Of a stretch of DNA of 59,472 nucleotides, positions 52,401-59,472 are shown one piece after another. Where the stretch lies: NCBI GenBank assembly GCA_963930185.1, contig CAWVLT010000057.1, positions 1 through 59,472 of the forward strand, in the 5' to 3' direction. The notes under the pieces were generated by a model that saw only the letters and a program-made list of their open reading frames with translations, searched no databases and was not told where the DNA came from. The stretch is from JAGZEG01 sp963930185 (GTDB lineage Bacteria > Actinomycetota > Coriobacteriia > Coriobacteriales > UMGS124). Position 1 is the first letter of the stretch, and the number at the start of each line of letters is the position of its first letter. The translations under genes were made by a program, and so were the position numbers.

Positions 52401-54097
52401 CCCAGGTCAACCGGGTGCTTCGCCGTGAGGGCGGACCCCGCGAACTCCTGGACAGTCATGCCCATGGAGTCGGCGAACGACGAGATGAACGAGCCGCAGC
52501 CCGACGAGCACGCCTCGTTGAGCATGATGTGCTCGATGACGCCGTCCTTGACGCGCAGGCACTTCATGTCCTGCCCGCCCACGTCCAGGATGAACTCGAC
52601 GCCGGGCAGCACCTCGTTGGCGCTGCGCAGGTGCGCCACCGTCTCGATCTCGCCGGAGTCCGCATGCAGCGCCTCGATGAGCAGCCCCTCGCCATAGCCC
52701 GTGCAGGTCACGTGCCCTATGGTGCAGTCCTCGGGGATGGCGTGGTAGAAGTCGTCCATGAGCGTGCGGGCGCAGCCCAGCACGTCGCCGCGGTTGTTGC
52801 CGTACCAGGTGCGCAGAAGCTCGCCGTCCTCGCCGATGACCGCGCCCTTCATGGTGGTCGAGCCGGCGTCGATGCCGATGAACACCCTGCCGTGGTAGCT
52901 CGACAGGTCGCCGCGCGGGATGACCTCCCTGCCGTGGCGCTCGTTGAACTCCGCGCGGTCCTGCGGCGTCTCGAACAGCGGCGCCAGGCGCTGGACCTCG
53001 GAGCCCTGGACGTCACCGAGGTTCTCCAGGTCGGCGATGACCTGCGCGAAGCTCACCTGCTTGCCGCTGACCGCCGCCATAGCGGCGCCGCTTGCGACGA
53101 AGAGGTGCGCGTTGGTGGGGCAGATCATGTGCTCGTCGTCCAGCTCCAGCGTCACGCGGAAGCGCCTGCGCAGCTCGGACAGATACTGCAGCGGGCCGCC
53201 CAGAAAGGCGACGTGCCCGCGGATGGGCCGTCCGCACGCAAGGCCGGAGATGGTCTGCGTCACCACGCTCTGGAAGATGGAGGCGGCCACGTCCGCGGGC
53301 TTGGCACCCTCGTTGAGCAGCGGCTGGACGTCGGTCTTGGCAAACACGCCGCAGCGGCTGGCGATGGGGTAGATCGTCGTCGCCTGTCGGGCCATGGCGT
53401 TGAGCCCGGCGGCGTCGGTGTGCAGAAGCGAGGCCATCTGGTCGATGAAGGCGCCCGTGCCGCCCGCGCACGTGCCGTTCATGCGCTGCTCGATGCCGTT
53501 GTCGAAGTAGATGATCTTGGCGTCCTCGCCGCCCAGCTCGATGGCAACGTCGGTCTGCGGCGCGTACTTCTTGACGGCCGTCTTCGACGCGATGACCTCC
53601 TGGACGAACTCCAGGCCGAGCCACTGCGAGAGCAGAAGGCCGCCCGAGCCGGTGATGGCGACCGTGAGGGGAACGTCACCGAACACGCGCTGGGCCTCGC
53701 GGAACAGCGCCTTTGCCGTGGCGCGCACGTCCGTGTGGTGGCGCTGGTAGCTCGCATACACGAGCTGGTCGTCCTCGTCGAGGACGGCGAGCTTCACCGT
53801 GGTCGACCCCACGTCGATGCCCAGCCTCAGCCTCTTGCCAGCCCAGTCCACGCCCATGCCCGGGGTGACCTCCACCGAGGTGCGCGCCTGCGCCTCCGCC
53901 TCGGCCTCCGACTCGCTCTTCGCCTGCTCGCGCGCGCTCGCCAGCAGCGGGTCCTCGACCTCGCCCCCATCGCCCGAGGCGCAGCCGGCCGCCATCGCGT
54001 CGGCGAACGCCTCGAGGATGGACTGCCGTTCCTGCTGGCTCAGCTCGCCGTCGGCGGTCTTCCCTGTCGTCTCGAAGTCCCTGGCCTCGTTGGTCAT
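49451..54097 (-). CDS. 2-hydroxyacyl-CoA dehydratase activator-like protein, giant form
   Basis: A 1548-residue fusion of the BcrAD_BadFG/HgdC ATPase family. Two actin-like ATPase modules are in tandem: GIDVGSTTVKLAVLDE with the Fe-S cysteine loop NGTCAGGTGAFIDQMA, and GIDAGSTTMKGAVIGE with NEACSSGCGSFISSFA. A Cys-rich segment CGLCSNNCLLTIS follows, then a DUF2229-like domain (VGIPRALNMYEDYPFWFTLF) and a C-terminal region with PCIRWERKEDPTAGNCYNCP and TGGGCRATNY, resembling the dehydratase subunit. Such proteins use ATP to inject a low-potential electron. The partner is not in the window. The ATG overlaps the TetR stop (ATGA). Confidence 0.9.
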   Translation of the reverse strand: MTNEARDFETTGKTADGELSQQERQSILEAFADAMAAGCASGDGGEVEDPLLASAREQAKSESEAEAEAQARTSVEVTPGMGVDWAGKRLRLGIDVGSTTVKLAVLDEDDQLVYASYQRHHTDVRATAKALFREAQRVFGDVPLTVAITGSGGLLLSQWLGLEFVQEVIASKTAVKKYAPQTDVAIELGGEDAKIIYFDNGIEQRMNGTCAGGTGAFIDQMASLLHTDAAGLNAMARQATTIYPIASRCGVFAKTDVQPLLNEGAKPADVAASIFQSVVTQTISGLACGRPIRGHVAFLGGPLQYLSELRRRFRVTLELDDEHMICPTNAHLFVASGAAMAAVSGKQVSFAQVIADLENLGDVQGSEVQRLAPLFETPQDRAEFNERHGREVIPRGDLSSYHGRVFIGIDAGSTTMKGAVIGEDGELLRTWYGNNRGDVLGCARTLMDDFYHAIPEDCTIGHVTCTGYGEGLLIEALHADSGEIETVAHLRSANEVLPGVEFILDVGGQDMKCLRVKDGVIEHIMLNEACSSGCGSFISSFADSMGMTVQEFAGSALTAKHPVDLGSRCTVFMNSRVKQAQKEGATVGDISAGLSYSVMKNALFKVIKIRDPREIGDKVIVQGGTFLNDAVLRAFENLTGKHAYRPDIAGCMGCYGAALLARDRAGAQGTSTVLSQEEIDNLQVTHRSSRCGLCSNNCLLTISDFGGGRRFVTGNRCERGAGKRKASANDAPNLFAYKNKRLFGYEPLAAEAAPRGTVGIPRALNMYEDYPFWFTLFTKLGFRVELSAPSTKKTYEAGIESMPSESVCYPAKLSHGHVMDLIAHDVDFIWMPCIRWERKEDPTAGNCYNCPIVMSYPTALKLNIDDLAQKHVEFMNPFVPYHDVHELKRRLFETLDRDRWADAQKGLGRFTGARLTREEIDAAVDAAMEEDRRFHDDMHKAGEDALRWIEENHGHGIVLAGRPYHNDREINHAIPELVNSFGFAVLTEDSVSHIMKPERPIRVVDQWMYHSRLYAAARLVTTRNDLDLIQLNSFGCGLDALTTDQVQEILEASGKIYTVLKIDEVSNLGAARIRIRSLIAALKDKRAELEREARRKAVEAGEDPETAVVPIHRESRPTAFPKVEFTKEMFDAGYTILCPQMAPIHFDLVKEVLRAAGYNLVLLPSVDHGAVEAGLKYVNNDICYPSILVTGQIMEAVMSGKYDLSRTAVIITQTGGGCRATNYIALIRKALRDAGHPEIPVISLSVAKLDEHNSGFNIPIKTLKSAFYALIFGDAIMQMLYRTRPYEATPGSADALYEKWMARARVEAPSFTRASMTRLAKQCVREFDELPLINDRSKPRVGVVGEILVKFHPTANNQVVKVIEHEGCEAVVPGLVDFFQFGFAGRHVQKEELGSPASKVLSHDAGIKLIDWMRAPIDRLFAKSKRFSPSTQIFELAEKAKTILSLCNNMGEGWLLTAEMVELIESGTPNIVCTQPFACLPNHVVGKAVIKELRRQHPQSNIVAVDYDPGASEVNQLNRIKLMISVAKENFVRENPQWAQVNGVRLDA

Positions 54098-54837
54098 CGC
54101 TCGTCTTTCCTCTCGTCACTCATACGCATGAGCAGCTGCCCGTACATGGGCAGGTCAAGATCGATTGGCTTGCCGTACAGGTCGCCCGGGCGCACGAACG
54201 TCAGCACCGTCATGATGCGCGCCATCACCTCCGGCGACTCGCGCATGCCCTCCTCGAGCCAGCGCTGCACCACCCCCACCTCGGCCGAGACGACGAAGGC
54301 GAGGTAGTAGTCGAAGAACGCACCCATGGCGCCGGCCGTGATGCCGTCGAGCGCCCTGGTGGTCACCGTCTCGCGCGCGATGGCCTTGATTTTCTCGATG
54401 AACGCGGGATCGCCGCCCGGGCCGAGCATCGCGCTCATGTAGCCGGAGTTGTCCCGTATGAACTCGAGGAGCTCGACCGATCCGGGACAGGGCTCGAGCT
54501 GGGCGATGTTGGTGTAGAGCTCGCCAAGGCGTGCCTGGGATATGCGTTCGATGTGGCCTGCAAGCTCACGGAGCAGCTCCGCCTCGCTGCGCTCCACAAG
54601 GTCGGGGATGTCTCGGTAATGCGAGTAGAACGTCCTGCGCGTCACGTCGGCGCGCTGCGCGATCGCCGTGACGGCCACGCGGTCCAGTCCCCCGCACTCA
54701 CGGATCTCGTCGGCAAGCGCGTCCCTCAGGGCTCGACGCGTCCGCACGCTTCGCCGGTCCTCCCGGGGGCCGCATCCGCCCCCGCGACACGCGCGCGGCC
54801 CGCATGCCGTCCGCGTCAGCGTCTGTGTCTGTTCCAC
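54094..54837 (-). CDS. TetR-family transcriptional regulator
   Basis: About 247 residues. The N-terminal HTH is AIAQRADVTRRTFYSHYRDI, preceded by ALRDALADEIRECGGLDRVA. The ligand domain is helical (FFDYYLAFVVSAEVGVVQRW). Start decision: the ATG at 54843 directly abuts GGAG, so GTG at 54837, six bases from AAGGAG, fits better. Translationally coupled to the activator gene by ATGA. It probably controls that operon from the palindrome at 54882. Confidence 0.88.
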   Translation of the reverse strand: MEQTQTLTRTACGPRACRGGGCGPREDRRSVRTRRALRDALADEIRECGGLDRVAVTAIAQRADVTRRTFYSHYRDIPDLVERSEAELLRELAGHIERISQARLGELYTNIAQLEPCPGSVELLEFIRDNSGYMSAMLGPGGDPAFIEKIKAIARETVTTRALDGITAGAMGAFFDYYLAFVVSAEVGVVQRWLEEGMRESPEVMARIMTVLTFVRPGDLYGKPIDLDLPMYGQLLMRMSDERKDER

Positions 54838-54881
54838 GCTCATCTCCTTCGTCAGGCTCTCAGCGCATACTAACCCACAGG

Positions 54882-54918
54882 GTGTGTTAAATTACTCATC
54901 ATGAGAAGTATTACACAC
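54882..54918. promoter_or_regulatory. Palindromic operator, probably for the TetR regulator
   Basis: A 37-base dyad. The ends GTGTGT and ACACAC are exact complements, and CTCAT/ATGAG mirror each other around the centre; about 14 of 18 positions per half match. It lies between the TetR operon and the divergent membrane-protein gene, so it could control both. Confidence 0.7.
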
Positions 54919-55017
54919 GATGAGCAATTACGCCCCACCTATTCCACTCTCAAGGCACACCGCACGTCCATGAGCCTCTCGCCCCGCAAGCCACCGACAT
55001 CGAACGGAGAGCCCGAC

Positions 55018-55458
55018 ATGCCAGCGCCCGCGTCACCAAAGGTACGGAAGGCGGTCCTGACGGTCATCGTCGTCGCCCTGGTCATCTCGACGCTGCCCGT
55101 GTGGTTCAGCGACCCGCAGGGCTCCGGGCAGATGTGCGGCACGCAGATCTTTAACAACCCGCTGGCAAGCGTCGGCGTCGCCCTCGCCCTTCTCGGCATC
55201 TGGCTCCCCCTGCGCGGGCGCCTCAAGGGGAGGCGCAGGCCGATCTCCCTTGCAGGCTGGGCGCTGGTCCTCGTTGCCGAGGCCCACGCCCTTCTGTCGT
55301 GGCAGCCAGCGGCGTCCCCCAGCCCGGCCACCCTGCCCGACGGCCTTGCCATGGGACCTTGGTTCTATCTCGGCGTCTTCCTCACCCTCGCGGGCATGGC
55401 CCTCAGCGTCGCATGGCTGGGGGAGCCGCGTGATGGCGACGCCCCGCGTCCCCGGTAG
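55018..55458 (+). CDS. Small four-helix membrane protein
   Basis: A 146-residue protein with four hydrophobic spans: VLTVIVVALVISTLPVWF, ASVGVALALLGIWLPL, ISLAGWALVLVAEAHALLSW and WFYLGVFLTLAGMALSVAWL. The start ATG has CGGAGAG upstream; in-frame ATGs at 54970 and 54901 are alternatives. It faces the TetR operon across the operator and may be co-regulated with it, perhaps as a transport or stress membrane protein. No family recognised. Confidence 0.68.
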   Translation: MPAPASPKVRKAVLTVIVVALVISTLPVWFSDPQGSGQMCGTQIFNNPLASVGVALALLGIWLPLRGRLKGRRRPISLAGWALVLVAEAHALLSWQPAASPSPATLPDGLAMGPWFYLGVFLTLAGMALSVAWLGEPRDGDAPRPR

Positions 55459-55482
55459 TCACAGGGCCAGCCTCGCGGCTCG

Positions 55483-58400
55483 TCACTCCATTCCCGACGC
55501 CTCTCCCCCGGCGACCAGCGCAGGGCTGAGCTCATGGCGCAGTGCCTCGTCGCACACGCCCCGCGCATCGTCTGCGGCAGAGGGCGCGCGGTCGTCGCAC
55601 GGCGTCATCGCCCTCTCCCCGGACGTCCCTCCCCCGCCCTCGGCAACGCCGGTGCGCGCGCCATCGCGCGTCACGCCCAGGGCGAGGACGGCGCCGGCGC
55701 TCTTGCCCTGGGCGGCCAGGGTCTTGAGCGACTCGGCAAGCGCCGCGCAGACGTCATCCCTGAGGGGCAGCTCGCGCTTTGCGAGACGCGCGAACCACAG
55801 GGCGAGCTGCCCGTTGCCTTCGTCGCACGCAACGCCGGAGGCATACGTCATGCAGTCGACGAACAGCGACCTGAGCTCCTCGTCACGCTGCGCGCCCACC
55901 TCGCCCAGCTCGCCGTCGGCAAAGTCGCCTCCGACGCCGTACATCTCCTCCATCCTCGTGCACAGCTCCATCACACGTCCCGACGACAGCCCGTCTCGCC
56001 TTGACAGGACGGTCCGCGCGATCTGCTCGAACTCCCGCACGTCTATGTCCACGATCTCCAGGTCGAGCTGGAGGCTGCGACCCGCCGTCTTCACGAACTG
56101 GGGGCCGCCATGCTTCTGTCCCAGCACGCCACGCAGGGAGGAGAGCGCCGAGTACAGGCCCATTCTCGCCAGCTCCGGATCGCTGTCCGGCCACAGGAGC
56201 CCCATGGCCTCGTCGCGGGGCAGCGGCCTGTCTGCGTTCAGGGCAAGAAGGCCCAGAAGCTGGCGCGCCTTCGCCCTGCGCCACTCGTCGGTCTCGATCT
56301 GGTGACCGTTATGCGTGACCCTAAAGCCACCGAGCAGCTGTATGGACAGATGGGAGCCCTGGGGCAGCGTGATCGGGGCGTCGACGGGCTGGGCCTCGCC
56401 CCTCTGGAAGGCCCCTCCCGCCGCGAATGCCTGGCAGTCGCTGCGAAGCGCGTCAGGCATGAGCTCGAGAAGGCCTTCTCCTCCCGGCCCGAGTGCGCGC
56501 ATGCACAGGCACGCCAGGCGCACCGCGCCGGGCTCCGCGCTTGCCGCCACGTTCTCGAGCGCGTCGCGCGCCTCCTGTTCCGCCCCGCGCGTCAGGCTCA
56601 GGATGGCCTTCTCCATCTCCAGGGGCAGCGACGTCTTCGGATGCAGGGAGCTTTCGAGCAAGGTGACCTCGAGCAGTCGCCTGTCAAGCTCGGCACCCAC
56701 CCGTGCCCTGCAGCTCACGATGCTGGTGAGCAGGTCGCACAGCTCCAGGTAGCGCCCGAGCCCCGGCCTGCCCGCAAGCTGCCGCGCGATTGATGCATAC
56801 GCGCTTGCCTGCCCGCATTTGCCCGTCACGGCACACACCACGGACAGCCCGAGAAGCGCCAGCATCTGGCCGAACTGATCGCCCTGCCGCCCGTGCATGG
56901 ACATCAGGTCCTCGAGCATGGAGTGGGCCTCGACCTCCCTGCCACATGCGAACAGCGCCGCGACCTCGTATGAGCGCGCAAGCGTGCGCAGCGACTGCAC
57001 GCCCCTCCGCTCGATGAAGGCCCGGGCCGCGCGAATCCTCTCCAGCTCCTCACTTGAGGCGCGCTGGGAGGAGATGCGCTCTATCAGCACCCGCCCGAGC
57101 GAGAGGTCGAGCGAAAGCAGCGCCTGCGTGAGCGTCCAGGGCCCGGAGGCGCCCCATCGGTCCCCCGACGCCCGCGCGGCCGATACCACCGGCGTAAGAC
57201 GGGCCACCACCTCGACGTACTGGCCGCTTAGCAAGTCGCAGAAGGCGCAGAAATGGACGAGGGCCCCTCTCGTCGTCGCGTCCCGCTCCCGCGCGAGCTC
57301 GAGAAGGTGCGGTCGCATCAGAGAGACGCATGCCGCGTCACCGCGGACCGCCGCCTCCAGCATGCGGGTGCACGTGAGCGTGAGCCCCACTTTAGTCTCG
57401 ATGTCAGGTCCCTGTGGGGAAACCGGGCCCTTCGTCGTGCTTCCCAGCGCCTCCCCCGAGCACATCACCTGAGACCACGCGTCCGAGAGTGCGTCCAGGG
57501 CGAGCAGTGCGCCTGCGTATGGCGTCGCAGCCATCAGGGAGCTGCTCCTTGCCTCCAGGACCGGCCGCCTGCCGCGGAAGCGCGCACGCAGACCGTCAAG
57601 CACCAGAAGGCCCGCGTAGGCCCCGTCGTGCACCGTCACGTTCTGCGAGGCAAAGTGCAGCCCGCGAAGAATGACGTCGTCGAAGGACAGGTCCGCGAAC
57701 TCCAGCGGGTGCCTGTTCAGCACGTGCACAAGAACGTGCTCGGGCAAAAGCCGAGCTATCGCACCCGCCCTCTCCAGCCGCCGCGACGAAAGGAGCAGCT
57801 CGACGCATCGCCCTGCCAGATCGGGATCGAACCCGACGATGAGGCTGAAAAGCGATTCGGAACCGTTGACGCAGGTCGGAATGCACGAAAAGGAACCAGA
57901 GGCGCGGTCGATCCCGAAGTGTGGATACCATGTCGCCAGATACGACAGGTCGTCCTCCCTCGTGGACAGTCCCACGCATGCGAGATCTGCGATCTGGCCA
58001 CTCCCCAGAAGGGTCATCGCCCATCTCAGTCGCTCTATCCCGATCGAGGCAGGCTCCCTGATGCAGGCCTCGACGATGCGCGCGCTCCTCAGGATGAGGG
58101 TTCTGCCCTTGGAGCGCGAGCGAGCGGGCCCCGTCACGCGGCAGGCGTCGATCAGCAGAGGCACGCCGTGCGTCTGCTCAAACAGGTCGACATCCATGGC
58201 AAGATGCAGGTCACGCTCCCAAAGAACGGACTCTCCCTCGCCCACCACGAGCTCACCGCTCCCCACGACGGGCGCGTCGGGAAAGTGTGCTGACGCGAAT
58301 TCGCTGCTTGGCAGACAGGAGACAACGAAGCGCGCGCCGCGATCCATGAGGTCGCGCATGAAGCGCGCAAGCGTTGCGGACTGCCTGTCACCAGAGGCGT

Positions 58401-58986
58401 CAGGAAGGTCGTCGATAACGATGAGCGGGCCAAAGCCCTCGCTGGCGTCAGTCGTTGGAAGCGTAAGGGATGCGACCCATCGCGACGCATGGGACCTGAG
58501 GTGGCAAGCGATCAGATGGCAAAGCGGGATATCCTGACAGGCGGCAATCAGCCCACCCAGATCACGCGCCTCTCCGTGATCGCCTGCACCATGGGAATCC
58601 GTGGATGGCTCAGAGGCGCGACCGCGCTTTCGCGAACGCCCGCTCGCGGGCGTGCCGACGCGATTTGAGCGGTTCAAACCGCGTGTCGCGTGATCCAGCG
58701 AGTCCTGGATAGTCGCCCCACTCTCACGCTGGACTGCATATGACTTCATGAAGGAGGTGCTGTCAGAAGAGGCGCACTCTATGACGATGGACGGACAGGC
58801 TGCGGAATGCTCCATCCTCCATAGCCGCGCGATATCGTGAAGAAGCGTTGTCTTGCCATAGCCCACGGGACCCTGCACAAAGACAATCCCCGTACGCCCG
58901 ATCTCCGCTCCCACGTGCGAGAGAAGCCCCGACCTCTCGACATGATAGTGTCCCGTCTCACGCCTGCTTGTCCCGTATGCACTCAT
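55483..58986 (-). CDS. NTPase-SARP large transcriptional regulator
   Basis: An 1167-residue regulator. The N-terminal P-loop is GPVGYGKTT (39-47) with a Walker-B-like FGPLIVIDDLPD, then a long helical (TPR-like) region, in the manner of MalT/LAL regulators. The C-terminal part is a SARP: winged helix (LSIQLLGGFRVTHNGHQIET, then RRAKARQLLGLLALNADRPL), followed by a BTAD all-helical domain (DIDVREFEQIARTVLS). BTAD regulators activate secondary metabolism or stress genes. GAGGAGG precedes the ATG. It lies 24 bp from the convergent membrane-protein gene. No target is obvious nearby. Confidence 0.85.
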   Translation of the reverse strand: MSAYGTSRRETGHYHVERSGLLSHVGAEIGRTGIVFVQGPVGYGKTTLLHDIARLWRMEHSAACPSIVIECASSDSTSFMKSYAVQRESGATIQDSLDHATRGLNRSNRVGTPASGRSRKRGRASEPSTDSHGAGDHGEARDLGGLIAACQDIPLCHLIACHLRSHASRWVASLTLPTTDASEGFGPLIVIDDLPDASGDRQSATLARFMRDLMDRGARFVVSCLPSSEFASAHFPDAPVVGSGELVVGEGESVLWERDLHLAMDVDLFEQTHGVPLLIDACRVTGPARSRSKGRTLILRSARIVEACIREPASIGIERLRWAMTLLGSGQIADLACVGLSTREDDLSYLATWYPHFGIDRASGSFSCIPTCVNGSESLFSLIVGFDPDLAGRCVELLLSSRRLERAGAIARLLPEHVLVHVLNRHPLEFADLSFDDVILRGLHFASQNVTVHDGAYAGLLVLDGLRARFRGRRPVLEARSSSLMAATPYAGALLALDALSDAWSQVMCSGEALGSTTKGPVSPQGPDIETKVGLTLTCTRMLEAAVRGDAACVSLMRPHLLELARERDATTRGALVHFCAFCDLLSGQYVEVVARLTPVVSAARASGDRWGASGPWTLTQALLSLDLSLGRVLIERISSQRASSEELERIRAARAFIERRGVQSLRTLARSYEVAALFACGREVEAHSMLEDLMSMHGRQGDQFGQMLALLGLSVVCAVTGKCGQASAYASIARQLAGRPGLGRYLELCDLLTSIVSCRARVGAELDRRLLEVTLLESSLHPKTSLPLEMEKAILSLTRGAEQEARDALENVAASAEPGAVRLACLCMRALGPGGEGLLELMPDALRSDCQAFAAGGAFQRGEAQPVDAPITLPQGSHLSIQLLGGFRVTHNGHQIETDEWRRAKARQLLGLLALNADRPLPRDEAMGLLWPDSDPELARMGLYSALSSLRGVLGQKHGGPQFVKTAGRSLQLDLEIVDIDVREFEQIARTVLSRRDGLSSGRVMELCTRMEEMYGVGGDFADGELGEVGAQRDEELRSLFVDCMTYASGVACDEGNGQLALWFARLAKRELPLRDDVCAALAESLKTLAAQGKSAGAVLALGVTRDGARTGVAEGGGGTSGERAMTPCDDRAPSAADDARGVCDEALRHELSPALVAGGEASGME

Positions 58987-59366
58987 CTCGGCCTCCTCAA
59001 TAGCAGTTGACCAGGCACCTGAGCGTGGTCAATGAATCAAGCAAGGAGAAGCTACCATGCGGGCTCAGCGGTATTCTGTATTTCTAATATATGTGAGACA
59101 GCGTCTGACGCCAGTCTGACACGAGGACTAAAAATGCAGGTAAACGAGGACTATTTAACTTGTCAGAGCATTGTTAGATAATAGACAGACAGCACGTCTA
59201 AACAAGATGTCCAAATGTCGCGCCCTCTGCGCAAGATGAACATGATACAGCAGGCGAACAGCCATGCAACACGCGATACATCACATGTGGCACCAATGGC
59301 CGATATGCCAACCTAGAACTGATGTGATAAGGCCTCGAATGAGAAAATGGCCCCCGCATACGAAGA
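58987..59366. other. AT-richer gap upstream of the SARP gene
   Basis: A 380-bp stretch of lower GC than its surroundings, between the 5S terminator and the SARP start. It should contain the SARP promoter. I see no small gene, tRNA or repeat. Confidence 0.4.
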
Positions 59367-59393
59367 GGGCCCCTCCCATACGGGAGAGGCCCC
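59367..59393 (-). terminator. Terminator of the rRNA operon
   Basis: GGGGCCTCTCCC and GGGAGGGGCCC pair around ATAC/GTAT on the minus strand, just past the 5S 3' end. The T run is poor, but the position is right. Confidence 0.7.
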
Positions 59394-59412
59394 TTCCAAG
59401 CGCCCCTCGCGG

Positions 59413-59472
59413 GCCGGCGGCGCCCTGCCCTCCCGCGGGGTCGCCCCCGCAGTACTCTCGGCGCTGGCGGGC
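59413..59472 (-). rRNA. 5S rRNA, 3' part, cut by the window edge
   Basis: On the minus strand the sequence reads CAGCGCCGAGAGTACTGCGG and then CGACCCCGCGGGAGGGCAGG and GCGCCGCCGGC, which matches the 3' half of bacterial 5S rRNA (loop E/helix IV and helix I). The 5' half lies beyond 59472, presumably preceded by 23S and 16S. The exact 3' end is uncertain by a few bases. Confidence 0.85.

Noticed and set aside
49607..54307. Very long plus-strand open frame of 1566 codons opposite the activator
   Set aside because: Rich in Arg/His/Ala/Gly, no start signal and no domain; a shadow of the high-GC activator gene.

Overview
The window is a chromosomal piece of a high-GC, anaerobic Gram-positive bacterium, most likely a member of the Coriobacteriia (Olsenella/Eggerthella-like). 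The evidence is the combination of LuxR regulators fused to many membrane helices, Tat-exported fumarate-reductase-like flavoproteins, a giant 2-hydroxyacyl-CoA dehydratase activator, ATP-dependent PEP carboxykinase and an LPxTG surface protein. The assignment is inferred from gene content and base composition, not from a database search.

Layout. 0.1-1.8 kb: a LysR regulator divergent from a hotdog thioesterase. 1.9-7.7 kb: a complete selenium locus on the minus strand, selD-yedF-like-selA-selB-selC(tRNA-Sec)-DUF3343. Its SelD carries an in-frame UGA at the catalytic position, so SelD appears to be a selenoprotein. 8.0-13.9 kb: envelope genes (a 985-residue LPxTG protein with a CAP domain and repeats, then two tandem paralogous secreted proteins). 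14.2-17.5 kb: a WecA/TagO-type glycosyl-phosphate transferase, then infC-rpmI-rplT with an attenuator-like leader and a probable AUA start for infC. 17.8-29.6 kb: accessory redox and secretion genes: two Tat flavoproteins, a Tat-exported M28-like protein, two membrane LuxR regulators (one split by a frameshift at a run of nine C), a MalY/PatB lyase and an exported tyrosine-phosphatase-like protein. The part at 26.3-29.6 kb is clearly lower in GC.

29.9-41.5 kb: lysA-ridA, sbcD-sbcC, an HtrA-like protease with a Gly/Tyr-repeat tail, an acyl-CoA synthetase with its XRE-cupin regulator, and an orphan gene. 41.5-47.4 kb: a LysR gene, then a divergent cluster of mostly unrecognised genes ending in an AAA+ ATPase of the CbbX/SpoVK/EccA type. 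This is the best candidate for an undescribed multi-protein system. 47.4-59.5 kb: pckA; a TetR-activator operon with a strong palindromic operator; a small membrane protein; a 1167-residue NTPase-SARP regulator; and the 3' end of a 5S rRNA that runs off the right edge.

Two intergenic elements of 173 and 174 bp (15.6 and 23.4 kb) share the same inverted terminal motif with identical internal spacing and look like a small dispersed repeat family. A 106-bp imperfect palindrome lies at 29.7 kb.
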